Of a stretch of DNA of 64,000 nt, positions 22,850 through 34,364 are shown piece after piece. Location: contig CM071600.1 of NCBI GenBank assembly GCA_036435485.1, positions 118,412,046-118,476,045 of the forward strand, in the 5' to 3' direction. Made by a program: the position numbers and the translations under genes. Position 1 is the stretch's first letter. Every line of letters starts with the position of its first letter. The stretch comes from Saposhnikovia divaricata. Lineage: Eukaryota; Streptophyta; Magnoliopsida; Apiales; Apiaceae. Under the pieces are notes generated by a model. That model had not been told where the DNA came from, did not search any database, and saw nothing but the letters and a program-made list of their open reading frames with translations.

Positions 22850-23690
22850 AAATGAGAGTCGACCGATCTCCTCCTTCTTCCTTCTCCCTCCTCCTTCTCC
22901 AACAAGCCTTCACCCACCTTCACAATTTTCTTTCATCCCTCCATAAATCGAAATTTTTTCCTAAAAATTTCGAAAAATTCATTCGAGTTTCTTTTCAGAT
23001 CTATTTTGATTTAGAACTCGAAATTTCAAATAAACACATTTCTTAGACTCAAAATCTCCTGCTTAACATCATATCAAAATTTGGTGTCAATCCGAGATCT
23101 TTGACTTTTCAAATTGTATCGTATTGGGCGAAGTAACGCTTTATGCGTATATATGTCTCTCTTTTTGGAGTGGTCCGTATGTTTTAGTATGTTTTATTTT
23201 GTTTTGTATTGTTATTTTCGTCCTTCGAGAATGTTTGAAGTTTCGAGAGATCTAGAAAGGCCGCATCGAGGTTGGAGCAGTGATGATTATTGCAAGAGCT
23301 CACCTTTCACAACATGAGAGTGTTCATCCTTTGGAAGTTTCCACTTACGGCATGTCTATAGCTGGTTCCCGACAAGTAGATAGTTGGGGTGTAGTTTCTC
23401 CATCTGAACACTGGACTACTAATAGTTCTTACATGTTAAGGTCAATTGTCATACAACTGTATTCAGGGATGTTGGAGCAATTTGGATTTATTGGGTTGTC
23501 TTTTATTTCATTTTCAATTAAAAGAATTTTTCAGTTCTGTTTTGTCAAACAGTCGGGAAACAAATCAGCTAAGTGTTTTAGCTTGCCATTGTTTTTCAAC
23601 CTGATCGTATCGCCAGTTGGGAGTTTGTCCTGACTGTGTGTTTGTTCTAATTAATGAAAATTGTTATTTTTTCTGGGAAAAAAATATTCT
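22850..23690 (+). other. Unassigned transcript-like block
   Basis: Noticeably less AT-rich than its flanks. It begins with a CT-rich leader-like stretch, contains open frames of 64, 67 and 117 aa (the last at 23280-23633) and ends near an aattaatgaaaa signal followed by an A-run. None of the frames resembles a known protein. It could be a retroposed non-coding transcript, a decayed short retroelement, or a lineage-specific gene. Confidence 0.3.
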
Positions 23691-24011
23691 AAAAAACTAA
23701 TTATAATTCAAATGAACATACACGATTATTGACTGAAATAATGCGCTAAATGCACGATAAGTGATATTGTGAGACAAGATTGAAATGGATAAAGATTTGA
23801 TTAGTTCTCGGTAAATATTTGATTTGCAATTTTACCTAAATACTGATACGTGGCGTGTCTGGCTTAGCTGATTACAGCACCTTTAATTTTCCTATAACTT
23901 ACTTGGGAGCAATCAGCTATGTGTGTGTCTAAAGATGTTTAGTTCATAGATAATCGAGAATTATCGTTTTGTCTTGAGGTAATGCTAAACATAGTCCCTA
24001 GTGCTATGATT

Positions 24012-24057
24012 AAGTATTAATGTAGATTTTGTCAAAAAAAAAAAAAGTATTAATGTA
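24012..24057 (+). mobile_element. Tiny poly(A)-tailed insertion with 13-bp target duplication
   Basis: The direct repeat aagtattaatgta (24012-24024 and 24045-24057) flanks a 20-nt insert ending in an A-run (gattttgtc then A). This is the footprint of a non-LTR retroposition event truncated almost to its tail. Confidence 0.6.
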
Positions 24058-24280
24058 AATGGATAAATGCATTTAATACATTAGTTTTGCATTTAATACA
24101 TCAAGTTTGTACGAAATTCAATATGATTATTTAGAAATTTGGGATGTTTTTATCGTTGAAATTAATGTGAATACAGGGGTCCATTATTATTACTTGGAAA
24201 AATAAATTTGTGTTGCAAAAGACATTGGGAAACTAAAACAACTAAAAACCTTACAAAAAATGTTAAAAATATAAGAGTAT

Positions 24281-24352
24281 TTAATGCTTAACCATAGCCC
24301 GCTATAATTAGCATTTCCCTTGTTTTAATGCTTAACCATAGCCCGCTATAAT
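24281..24352 (+). repeat. 28-bp direct duplication, 44-bp period
   Basis: Identical 28-mers starting ttaatgcttaaccatagccc occur at 24281-24308 and 24325-24352. Confidence 0.8.
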
Positions 24353-24563
24353 CGGCCAATCTTTCGTACCAAAACAAATCAATCATTCATGATAAACAAT
24401 AATCGTTAGGTTTGTTGAGGATTAGAAGAAAATGTTGATTATATTCATCGACATATTTAAAATTAGTAGACAGAAAGGTAAAATTACTTTTTTTTAAATT
24501 AGATAAAATTACTTTTTCTTTGTATTTGTTGACTCGATTGAGATAAAATCACCTATATTTTCT

Positions 24564-24605
24564 AAAATTATTTTTTTGTCAAAAAAAAAAAGAAGAAAAA
24601 TTATT
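24564..24605 (+). mobile_element. Second tiny poly(A)-tailed insertion (weaker)
   Basis: aaaattatt repeats (24564-24572 and 24597-24605) flank an insert that also contains ttttgtc followed by an A-run. The flanks are low complexity, so chance is possible. Confidence 0.35.
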
Positions 24606-25329
24606 AAAAATACTATTTGTTTTCTATTTTTTTTTTTTACAATTTTACCATATTCTAAAATTATTTGCAAAAAAACTTGTTTTGCAGCCAAATGCAACTT
24701 GCTTTTTTTTTTTTAGAAAAATAATTGAAGTTCCTAGAGGGATTAGATCCTTTGATCTTTGTATATAATAATTTTTAGTATTATAGCTTAAAAACCATGC
24801 AATGCATGGATTTTTTAAATATTATTTAATTTTTTATTAATTTATATTGATAATTTTAATATACGAATTCTATAGGTTTAAAATTTTTAAATGCTATTAA
24901 TTATAATAATTATATATATGGTGCCCGCGACTTTTTCAGAAAAAGAGAAATTTTAATTAGAAAATATAGAAAAGATAATACATTTTATCTGAAAAAGGTA
25001 ATCGATAATTTATTAGTAATTATAATATTTTATTAAATATAAAAGGTAACGCGTTTTAGCTGAAAATGAAATAGTTTGGTATTATTGATTATTATATTAT
25101 TATTTTATAATATTAAATAAAATTGTCCGTACTATTTTTAAAAAGAACAGAAATTTTAGAAAAAATATAGAAAAAATGTGTTTAACTGAAAAAAATTGAT
25201 TAATTATTAAAAAATATGAAAGATAACATGTTTTACATAAAAAAAGGAAATTGATAGTTATTAATAATTATATTTTTTTTTATATCTTTCAATATTTTAG
25301 GTTAGAGTATTTAGGTAAAAACCCGCTAA

Positions 25330-25630
25330 GGGCATCTCCAATGGTTCAACTTTAACTTCATATTTGAAGTTAAAGTTATACTATTTCATCTCTAATGGTA
25401 TTCAACTTTAACTTCAAATATAAAGTTACTCAAACTTTAACTTCAAATATGAAGTTATACTATTCATTACTCTATCTTTAACTTCAAATAGAGTTTAGAG
25501 GAGTGGTTGGAGAAGAATAAAGATATGAAGTGAAATTACTTTATCTTTGAAGATAAAGATAGAGAATAAAGATACGAAGTGAAATTACTTTATTTTGAAG
25601 ATAAAGATAGAGTAACGATTGGAGATGGCC
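25330..25630. mobile_element. 301-bp Tourist-like MITE (PIF/Harbinger type)
   Basis: Terminal inverted repeats gggcatctccaatgg (25330-25344) and cgattggagatggcc (25616-25630) match at 13 of 15 positions. The element is flanked by taa on both sides (25327-25329 and 25631-25633), the 3-bp target duplication typical of PIF/Harbinger MITEs. The inside is made of repeated aacttcaaatatgaagtt-like palindromes and has no ORF. Confidence 0.8.
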
Positions 25631-25633
25631 TAA

Positions 25634-26296
25634 TATATAAATAAGGATAATTAAGTAAAAATACGAAGTGCAGAAAAACATGTACCAAAATTTTTAATGT
25701 TGACTATTATAATATAGTATAATCTACATGTCCCTCTCATTTCTTTACACTTTCGTCTTTAGATGTCCTACTTAATTCTTTACATTTCAAAAATTTATAA
25801 TATAAAAAGTAACTACAGTCACTACTTTCTCTACTAAACTCATTTTATTTCATAAAATATTGATTGGTTCCATCACTTTACTGACTTTTCTTAATTTTCT
25901 CCACTTTTTTACAATTTTTTATAAACTCCGTGTCCAACTCATTTGTAAACAAATGAGAGGGACGAAAAGAGTAATAGTATAGATTTTATATCCCCTTTGC
26001 TTTATAATATAAAATATACATGTTTTCATAAATTTTAAATAAAAAAAGTTCTATTAATATATTTTTACGTTTTTTTCTTGAATAAAGTTATTTCAAAAAT
26101 ACTTTTATTCAAAAGAATTATTAAAAGATATTTAACAAAACTCCTTTTATTTAGATGTAGAAATATGTGCTGTGTCTTGCATTGTATATCCGAGATAGTA
26201 TGTAACACTTGTTTAATACGTAAAAATCTATTTAATTATTTTATTAATATTTTTGTTTTCTTTTTCGAGGGAGCATTTTTAATATTATATGCACCA
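25634..26296. other. AT-rich spacer up to the copia-1 LTR
   Basis: No gene seen; the 73-aa frame at 26078-26299 is low complexity and runs into the LTR. Confidence 0.5.
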
Positions 26297-26441
26297 TGAA
26301 ATTGTGGAAAGGGGGGTTGAATACAATCTTGACTAAAATCTTTTGACTTGGTGAGTTCTTAAGGTAGAGTGTTTATAAGAACGAAGGGTAAACAGGTAAA
26401 CAAAATATCTAAGACATATGAAACACAAGATAAAAAAAATC

Positions 26442-26468
26442 TCAGGTGGGTTTGTTCGGTCCACCTGA
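26442..26468 (-). promoter_or_regulatory. Conserved LTR stem-loop (copia-1)
   Basis: tcaggtgg (26442-26449) and ccacctga (26461-26468) form an 8-bp perfect stem with an 11-nt loop. The equivalent hairpin in the copia-2 LTR (44496-44520) keeps the stem but has a different loop, which suggests the structure itself matters. Confidence 0.6.
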
Positions 26469-27272
26469 TGGTTGTATTTGAAGAAAATACTCTGTGTAGA
26501 AATACACAGCTGCGGGTTACAAGGTCTTAGTGTTTACAAAAAAACCTAATGCAATGTGCGTTATGCTCAGTGTTTTCTTCTCTACTGCTTACTCTAAAAA
26601 CTATGTTGCTCGTACAGCTTATATAAATTATATGAAGACAAGTAAGCTACGTAAAATGCAATGATACATTTTTTGTATAACTTGTCACACACACATACTT
26701 GAAGTGGTAGCCATTTCTGGAAATGTCTTGAAGATCTTCTTTCCTTGATTTGGATAGTCCCAGCATGCTTCAAGTCAGTGTATGCTTCTTTCTTCATAAG
26801 TTACTAAGTTCTTGAGTTGATTTAGCTTGCAAGCCCACGTGATGCTTTATGCAAAAGATCTTTTTGCTTTGGATCTTTATCTCTGAAAGTAGCTTTAATA
26901 AAAAGAAAGGTAATCTTTTCGAAAGTCAATAAGCTTTTCTGCTTATTGAGCCGTGCTTGAACTTCTCAGATAAAACAGCTGATCCTTATGCATTCATCAA
27001 GATATCCTTTTAATTCTTCAGTAGTAATGTAATCATGTTGGAGGTTGCTTCCACTCTTATTGTTGCCCTTGAAGTCGGATAAGCAGTGATTGATTTCACC
27101 TTCACTTGAAAGAGTTTGAGCCTTCAAATGTTCAAAATTTGACTCCCTACTCGTAACATCCTCTGTGTAATTGATCACTGTCTATAAGTCACGATTGCAA
27201 AGTAATTTTGAGTTTTGATCTCCATTCGATATGTTCCATTAGAGAGCTCTGGCATTATCAAGAAACCAGGCT

Positions 27273-27510
27273 GAGTTCTCGAACTGACGAGTCTTGAATT
27301 CTCGAATGTTGACTTCTCAAATAGTACCTTTTATTGAGTTCTCGAATGACTTCTCGAACAACCCATCATGTAGACTTCTCGATAAGTGAAAATTGCAGAC
27401 TTCTCAAATACAAGAGCAGCCTGACTTCTCGCACTAGGACTTCTCAAATAAACCCTTTTTGTAGAGTTCTCGAATGACTTCTCGAACTCTTCTTTTCTTG
27501 ATTTCTCGAA
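27273..27510 (-). repeat. 12-copy short-word array, GACTTCTCGAA (copia-1 LTR)
   Basis: Words of the form ga(c/g)ttctc(g/a)aa start at about 27273, 27296, 27311, 27336, 27348, 27373, 27398, 27423, 27438, 27464, 27476 and 27500. Gaps are mostly 23-26 bp, with a few of 12-15 bp, that is, whole or half steps of about 25 bp. The array sits in the U3 part of the LTR upstream of the TATA-like box, where enhancers are expected. Confidence 0.8.
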
Positions 27511-27746
27511 ATTACTTGCATGGTTACAGCAAACTCTCTTTTGATTACTGATACTTGATTTTAGCATTTCAAGGCTTGCTACAGAAATACTTCCTAACTG
27601 TTTACATAGATCCATTCTTGAGATGTTGCTTTAGTTAATCTGCATTTCAGTTAGCTTCCTAATTTATTTATCAGCTTCGATTCCTTGATTCATTTTCTGC
27701 CTTGTGGTATTTTTTATCATCATCTATAGACATACATGTCTCAACA

Positions 27747-29082
27747 ATCTCCCCCTATTTATGTCTTCAAGAGAAAGACATAAATCCAGAGATTAATGAT
27801 AACAAAAATCACTCTTCAGATTTTTCTTTCACTAGGACAGAAAACTTTGATCAAGCTTCCTTGACATAGTTTCTGAGTTGTACTACTCACTTCACTTGAG
27901 TACTTAGAACTGCTCCCCCTATGTAGCATTCAATCTGAGAGTTTGTTCTGTTCCTGCACTTGCTGGTTGGTCTGAAGGATTTCTGAGCTTTCTCCCCCTT
28001 TGTTGAGATATATGAAGACAAGGTCTGAACTCTTCAAATTCTTCCCCTTTAATTTGTTGTTAAAGAAAAACAGAGTCTAGAGATCCCCTTCAATCCCCTT
28101 CACACTTGAGAAAATCTGGAAAGCCCCTTTCAATCCCCTTCAAACTTCTCCCCCTTTTTTGTTATCAGCAAGAACAGTGATGTAGTAACTATGGGAATCA
28201 GAAGGATGAGAAGCAAGAATCTGCATAAAGAAAAACTTCTCTCTTAATCTCTCTGTTTTTGCATCAGGATCTCATCCTGGCTCACTTCTCACAACTCACC
28301 TTCACTTCCTAAAGGGGTACTCAATCTCTCCTTTTGCTCTCCTGGAAGAAATAGGAGACCACTCTTATACACAGCTCACCTTTTACCATAGAGCAACCAG
28401 GCCTCTCCTATTTTTCACTCCATTCCCTTAATCCTAAAGAGAAATCATACGATTCCATAGAAGTTGTAGAGATATGGATATAAAATTCAGTAAACTACCC
28501 TGTTAAGAGCTTGGAGAATTCAAGGTTGAGTGTTGGCTTCTTCATGAAATGAGATGAAGAATCAAGAATGTTTGGTGTGTGTGTGTTGAAGTGCTTCATT
28601 GTCACAAATTAGGTATCCATGAATGGGGCTGAATCCTCTCATTTATAGAAGATTCATCAACCTGAATTTGAGAAATAGTTAAGAGTAACATGTGTGTGCT
28701 CCCCCTGTGTCCCTGCAACTTGTACTAACTCCTGTCTAGAAATCAAGTATGAGAATGTTGCACAACTGTGTCCCTTACCCTCACTGAGTGTGTTCCTGGT
28801 TGGGAACCTAATTCAATAGTTGAAGTCTGTTAAGAGACTAAAACTAGAAATGTGGATGTCCTTATTAATCACTATGCCTTTTTGGGAAGAAATAGGATGG
28901 CTAGGCTGGTTTTACACTCCCTTACCTTCCTTGTTCTTGTGGTTTCTTGATGTTCACCACTTCCCTCACCCTCACTTTCCTCCTATTCACTCCCCTCAAG
29001 TTAAGGAATACAAGATTTGTCAACTACAGTTTGTTGAGAAACTGTAGAGGGGGTTAAAGATGGGAAACTGTGAATATGTGAT
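27747..29082 (-). other. copia-1 3' internal region with repeated GGGGGAG tracts
   Basis: Holds the polypurine tract at the LTR junction and four further minus-strand gggggag tracts (about 27913-27920, 27992-27999, 28147-28155 and 28699-28706). A 34-codon minus-strand frame at 28495-28599 begins 42 nt after a tataaat box (28641-28647) and could be a very short ORF, but support is weak. No other coding capacity is recognised. Confidence 0.5.
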
Positions 29083-31237
29083 TGATGTGCTAGGAAATAA
29101 GGATTTAAATTACAAGTGCACAATTTCATCGTTTTAATACTTGAGATATAGATCCACAGAGACTAATATTTTCGCGAACCTTAAATTTTAATTTAACCGA
29201 ACTAGAACAATTTAGTTTGGAAAATTTTTGATTTAACTCATTAATTCCTAAAATTTAAACTACTTTAAAAAGCAAATTAAAATTATTATTCTATTTCTAC
29301 TCTAATTAATAAAAAAGAAAGAAAAGAACAAAAAATAAATTATTCTAAAAATTTCTAAATTTGAATTAAAACTTGATTTTATTCTAAATTTTTTTTTTTT
29401 AGATTTTATGTACACAGAATTTTAGAAAAATTCAACATGACCCATTTGTAAATATGACTAGCCATTTATATCACCAACAACTCAAAATAAACAATCTCAA
29501 AATTCGATTAATCAAGAAAACAAGTTCTTTAAACTGCGAATTTACAAAACATAATTCGATCACTACTACTCCTACTCGGGACTGACTTAACTCAAACTAC
29601 ACAGACTACACAGCAACAAAGCAACGAACAAACTCAGCACAATAAAACGCAGAACATAAAACTCGAAACACGCAGCCCAGTTAACTCAGTAATTCATAAA
29701 ACTAGAATAAACTCACAACTCAGTAATGTCTGAGATTCCAACTCGGCAAACAACTCAACCAGCGGACTCAAAACAAAATTAACGATTACACGAACTCACC
29801 GAAAATAGCAAACTACCTACTGACTCGACGACTACAGTGAAGAACAGCAAAACACAGTTAACGAAAATACAAACTAAACAAACAAATCTAAGGTCAACTC
29901 AGTAGATACAAAATGCAAAAAAGAAACGTAAAAACGAACTCAGCGATTTGGACTTAAACTCATGGACTTGCAGCAAAAAAAAAACAGAAACAAGAAACAC
30001 CAACCACGACTCAGCCAAAAATTCAACAGCAGCCATCAATTCAATGAACAAACTCGCAGTTGGACTCGGGAAACTAACAATACGACTCGAATTAAAACTA
30101 GCAGCGAACTGGAGAACACAAAACAAAACAAGATATGAAAACAGAATTCAAACAGAAAGAAAAAGAAAGACAGCGAGAGTGTTTAGAGAAGACGAAGAAA
30201 GTAATGGGTTTGTGCGAATTGAAGAAGGAAGGGGGAGAGGGGTTTACAATGAAAAGAACGAAAAAAAAGAAGGTGATAGTTTGTGTTTGTGGAGAAGAAG
30301 AGAGGAATTAAGAAAAAGAAGAGATGAAAATCAAAGCTGGGTTTTGTTATAAAAATAAAGAAACAGGGGAACTCAAAGCTTCGAATTAAACAAAAACGAG
30401 AAATTAATTACTGAAAATTTATGAAACTATTTTTTTTTATTTTGAAAAATTAAATGCGAGAACAAAGGAATTAAATACGACATGAAATTAAGATTATACT
30501 AAAATGATGATTTAAAATAAAATGCCAACAATAAAATGGAGATTTAAAGGGGCTCAACTACGATTTTTAACTAAGAACAAGAAAATAAAAATCGTTACTT
30601 TCAACCCAAAGTGGTTAGCATTTCGATACTTTGTCCACTAATCGGATTTACGAAAATAACGAAAGTGAGGCAACATAAACGAGAGAGCAAGACAAGAAAA
30701 TAAAGGAAACTTGAAATTGCATTAAACTTAAAAAGAGTGTTTACAAAATTTAGAACTACAAAACAAGAAAAGAAAGAAATTTATGCTACATCTAAAACTA
30801 CACTAAAATCTATGTTCATAATACAAGGGGGTGAGGGGGAATTTATAGGACAAGAATTAGGGTTAAGGGGTGTGTTGGGTGAATCTCCACCCTACACCTT
30901 CTAAATGTGGTGGAGAAATCCTAGTCATCCATTTGTTTTCTTCCTCCATAAGCTTTGTTGAGTGGATCTTGGCCATACACTTAATTAATGTGATGGGATG
31001 ATCTCCACCTTCCACATGTCTTCAAAGATTCCTTTTCCTCCAAGCTCCGTATTCTTTCTCCTTTTTTCATTTAAGTCCTTTTTCTTCCTCTTTTTCCCTT
31101 CCTTGCTCTTTATTTCTTTATTTTACCATTTCTTTATTTTTTTCTCGAATTTCCTGGAATGCAACAAAATAATTTATTAAAATACGAGTTCAAGGAACAA
31201 ATAGGTAATAATAATATGCAAAAATATGCACTTATCA
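29083..31237 (-). repeat. 3' LTR of the gag-only element (2155 bp)
   Basis: Matches 36469-38614 along its whole length with scattered substitutions. It begins (minus strand) TGATAAGTGCATA and contains a ccTATAAATacccc-type core promoter (tataaat on the minus strand at 30841-30847). The open frames in it recur in both copies and have AT-biased, low-complexity composition; not called as genes. Confidence 0.9.
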
Positions 31238-31238
31238 A

Positions 31239-31259
31239 ATGCCCCCATACCTATCTTTT
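31239..31259 (-). other. Polypurine tract of the gag-only element
   Basis: Minus-strand caaaagataggtatgggggc directly before the 3' LTR. Confidence 0.75.
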
Positions 31260-31735
31260 GCTCATCCTCGAGTAAAACAAAAAGAAAAATGCAGAATAAA
31301 AAACCTATACTCACTGTCGTAGGAATCGCGGGTAATTTTAGGTTTACAAACCCGTTAAACCCATAGACGATCTCTACAGGAGGAGTGTTGTCTCCTAAGG
31401 GTTTACAGAAGATATACCCATAAAATCTTTGAAATAAATTAGCAAGTATCCAACTTTCCTCTTACAATTTAGCTTTCATTGGTGTCAACAAAACAATTTT
31501 TTTAGGAAAATATATGCCTTAAAGATTATTCTAATAACAGCCATGTTATAGTTCCCACAATCCACATGAGTAGACTCAAAAAGTTTACAAAAAATCCCAA
31601 GGTGTGTAGTGAATTTAAGGCCTTTGATGGATAAAGTGCATACGAACATTTTCTCTTTTTCAACCAATATTGAACTGACCCAATCTCTATCAAAACAAGT
31701 ATCTAGCCAAACTTCACGTTCTTAGTAGTTAGATC

Positions 31736-32106
31736 GACCGTACAATGGTTGAGGTCCCAAAATACTTTTGCATTGATACCCATTTAGCGAGCTTTAGGTC
31801 AACAATCCCAGACCACAAAGGACCTTAGGTTGCTAGACACAAAGTCCCCTCGGACTTACTTACTCGGGTTATCAATGAGCCCAACCTAGCCGATTTCCCT
31901 ACTAAGAATTTATTAAAACTTAAGAATTTATTAACACTAATGGTTGAAATGACCGTGCAATGATTGAGGTCCCAAAAGACTTATGCACTAATACCCATGT
32001 AACGAGCGTTGGGTCAGCAATCCCAAACCACAAAGGGCTTTAGGTTACTAGGCACAAAGTCCCCTCAGACTTTATTGCTCGGGTACTAATGAGCCAAATC
32101 TAGCCA
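31736..32106. repeat. Diverged direct repeat, 215-bp offset
   Basis: Two copies of about 160 bp starting at 31736 and 31951 share phrases such as tgaggtcccaaaa, aatccca, accacaaagg and cacaaagtcccctc. They are clearly related but not identical. They lie in the 3' untranslated interior of the gag-only element, where pol would normally be. Confidence 0.75.
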
Positions 32107-32726
32107 TTCCTTCCATTAGCACTCTACAACTACAAACATTTATTTACTATTTTTTTAGACACTATATGAACAATTTGTCGCAAAGGTTTAATTCGACATT
32201 GTTTTAACATGAGGGCTCTTTCTCTCTCTCTCAGGTATCGAATAACATCCCTATACAATCTTTCCATCAAAGGTCTTGTGCAAATGTGCCGTCTTGGACT
32301 TTTAAGCAAAATTTGTTCGACACAAGTTTCATGAGGAAAACCTTACTTGACTACGTTCAAATCATTTAAAGGCATTATACATATAATTTTCGAAAACTTG
32401 TTAACACCAACTAGTTCTAAAATTTAAAGAGTGGGAAGGACAACTAAGCTAAAATATCTCTATTTTTGGATTTTTGAATTTTTGAATTTTTTTGGATTTT
32501 TCAATTTTATGTATTTACATTAAAAACCCTCCCCCATACCTAAATCATGCATTGTCCTCAATGTATGCAAAAGAAAGAGAAATGAGTAAAGGAGAATGAG
32601 GAGATAATACCTGACAAGGGATGATGAAGACGAACGAAAATGAAAAACAACTAATTAACACGACCCACGTACACAATTCCTCCCCCATACCTGGATCACG
32701 AGGGGAGGCAAAGAAACAAAACTGAA

Positions 32727-34281
32727 TCAGCCGATGCCGGCGGGAAAATTGGGATGAAGCGTTGAGAAAATATCAAGACATTGTTGAAAATTTTGATTAG
32801 AAAAGATTTTCTCAAGTAACATGGAATCATTCAACCTTATAGAAAAAGTGTCACTAATGTTCTCCCTAAACCAACTTAAGGCTTTTTTTATTTTGTTTAA
32901 GCAAATTAGAGACAATGAAAGTTTCGTCATGGGTGGAATCACTAGGAATGACAAAAGATAAGGATCCATCTTTTCCTAAGGGCTGTTGATCAAATTCGGG
33001 ATGATACAAAGTGGAGTAAAATGCAGGAGGTGTTCCCATGGGACTCTTAAGAACGGGCTCAACACTAACAACCTCAGGTTTGGATTCCCATTTGGAACAA
33101 ATGTCATTACAATCTCCTAACAATTCATCAAATGTAGGTGGTTCACCAACGGGAGTTTTAACAATAAGAATTGGTTCACAAGAGGCCTCCTCAGGTTTGG
33201 TTTCCCACTTAGAACAAATGTTATCCAACTCTCTCAACATCTCTTCCGAGGTCATATCCCTAAATGACTCATGAAGTTCTCGATTGGTTTCGTGATTTAT
33301 TTGAAAATCCTCAACAAGAAGAGACTCAATCTCACTATCCTCAAAGTTTGACCAATTAACAATGTCATCAACAAGATTAACCCTTACTGTTTGTTCTTAA
33401 AGGTCATTGGGTTCTTTACCGACATTAAAGATGTTAACGTTAATTGTCATATTACCAAAAGTAATTTCAATCGAACCATCCCTACAATTAATCAAGGCAT
33501 TGGATGTAGCAAGAAAAGGTCATCCTAGAATGATCGGGATTTGGTTCTTAGGATTCGTGACGGGTTGAGTCTCGAGGAAAACAAAATCAACCGGAAAAAT
33601 GAAATCACCAACCTTAATTAAGACATCTTCAATTATTCCCATGGACATTTTGACAGAACGATCAGCCAGTTGAAGTGTCATATTCGTCTTTTTAAGTTCG
33701 CCTAAACCTAGGGCTTGATAGACCGAAAATGGAAGGAGATTCACACTAGCACCTAAGTCAAGTAACTCCTTATCCACAAAAGTATTGCCTATGACACATG
33801 AAATTGGGGTCCTTATATTTCACGAGAATTTGATTCGAAAGAATTGAACTAGCATGAGAGGTCAAAAAGGCTTTTTTAGGAACATGAGTGGATCGCTTAT
33901 GAGTACACAAATTTTTTCGACACTTAGCATAAGAGGGAATTTGTTGAATGGCATCTAAAAGAGGAATGTTGACCTCGACGTGCTTAAAGACTTCCAGAAT
34001 CTTATCCATTTGAGTCGATTGTTTGTTGGAAATGAGTCTTTGAGGATAAGGAGCTTCAGGCTTAAAGACACATTCACTAGACACATCGGGAATGGGTGGT
34101 GAAGGTGATTTGCTAAAAGACGAAGGTTCACTCGATGATAATGATTTAATAGAAAATTGTGATGACTCGGGAGTGGATTTTGAAGATGATGGTTCAAGAG
34201 GTGAAGGTGTGGGACTAGATGACTCGAGAGGCTCGAGATTTGGAAGATGGTTTGAATGATCAATTTTAGGGGTTGGTTCAA
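32727..34281 (-). pseudogene. Protease region and C-terminal repeat domain of the gag-only element
   Basis: Minus-strand remnants of an aspartic protease at 33520-33777 with DLGASVNLLP, where the usual second residue before Gly is altered, followed by an in-frame stop just after the IPIILG motif. Beyond the stop the same protein style continues (PFLATSNALINC), then a segment at 32866-33255 holds two copies of a unit of about 40 aa built on NICSKWE...KPE...EP...P.G.PP.F (the second copy reads DICSKWES). The portion at 33770-34281 between gag and protease is out of frame. The family normally continues into reverse transcriptase here, but nothing of it is left. Confidence 0.7.
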
Positions 34282-34364
34282 TATTTGATTCTTCTTCTTC
34301 TTCAGAAGGCTCGACTCCTACTTGATTATCAACTTGGTTCCCAACCTTAAAGAAATGATAGCAT

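Larger units (their letters stand above)
26297..27746 (-). repeat. copia-1 3' LTR (about 1450 bp)
   Basis: Starts TGTTGAGACATG on the minus strand right after a gggggagat polypurine tract, so the upstream end at 27746 is well fixed. The downstream end near 26297 is an estimate. The R/U5 part resembles the copia-2 LTR: both have a CAGGTGG/CCACCTG hairpin and a ttgtattcaacccccc stretch close to the end. A TATA-like tatataag lies at about 26619-26626 on the minus strand, with a 12-copy short-word array upstream of it (27273-27510). No primer-binding site follows the LTR end, as expected for a 3' LTR. Confidence 0.75.

Noticed and set aside
29899..30352. Frames of 75 and 134 aa, repeated near 37318-37730
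   Set aside because: They are in the two LTRs of the gag-only element and are low complexity and Lys/Arg-rich.
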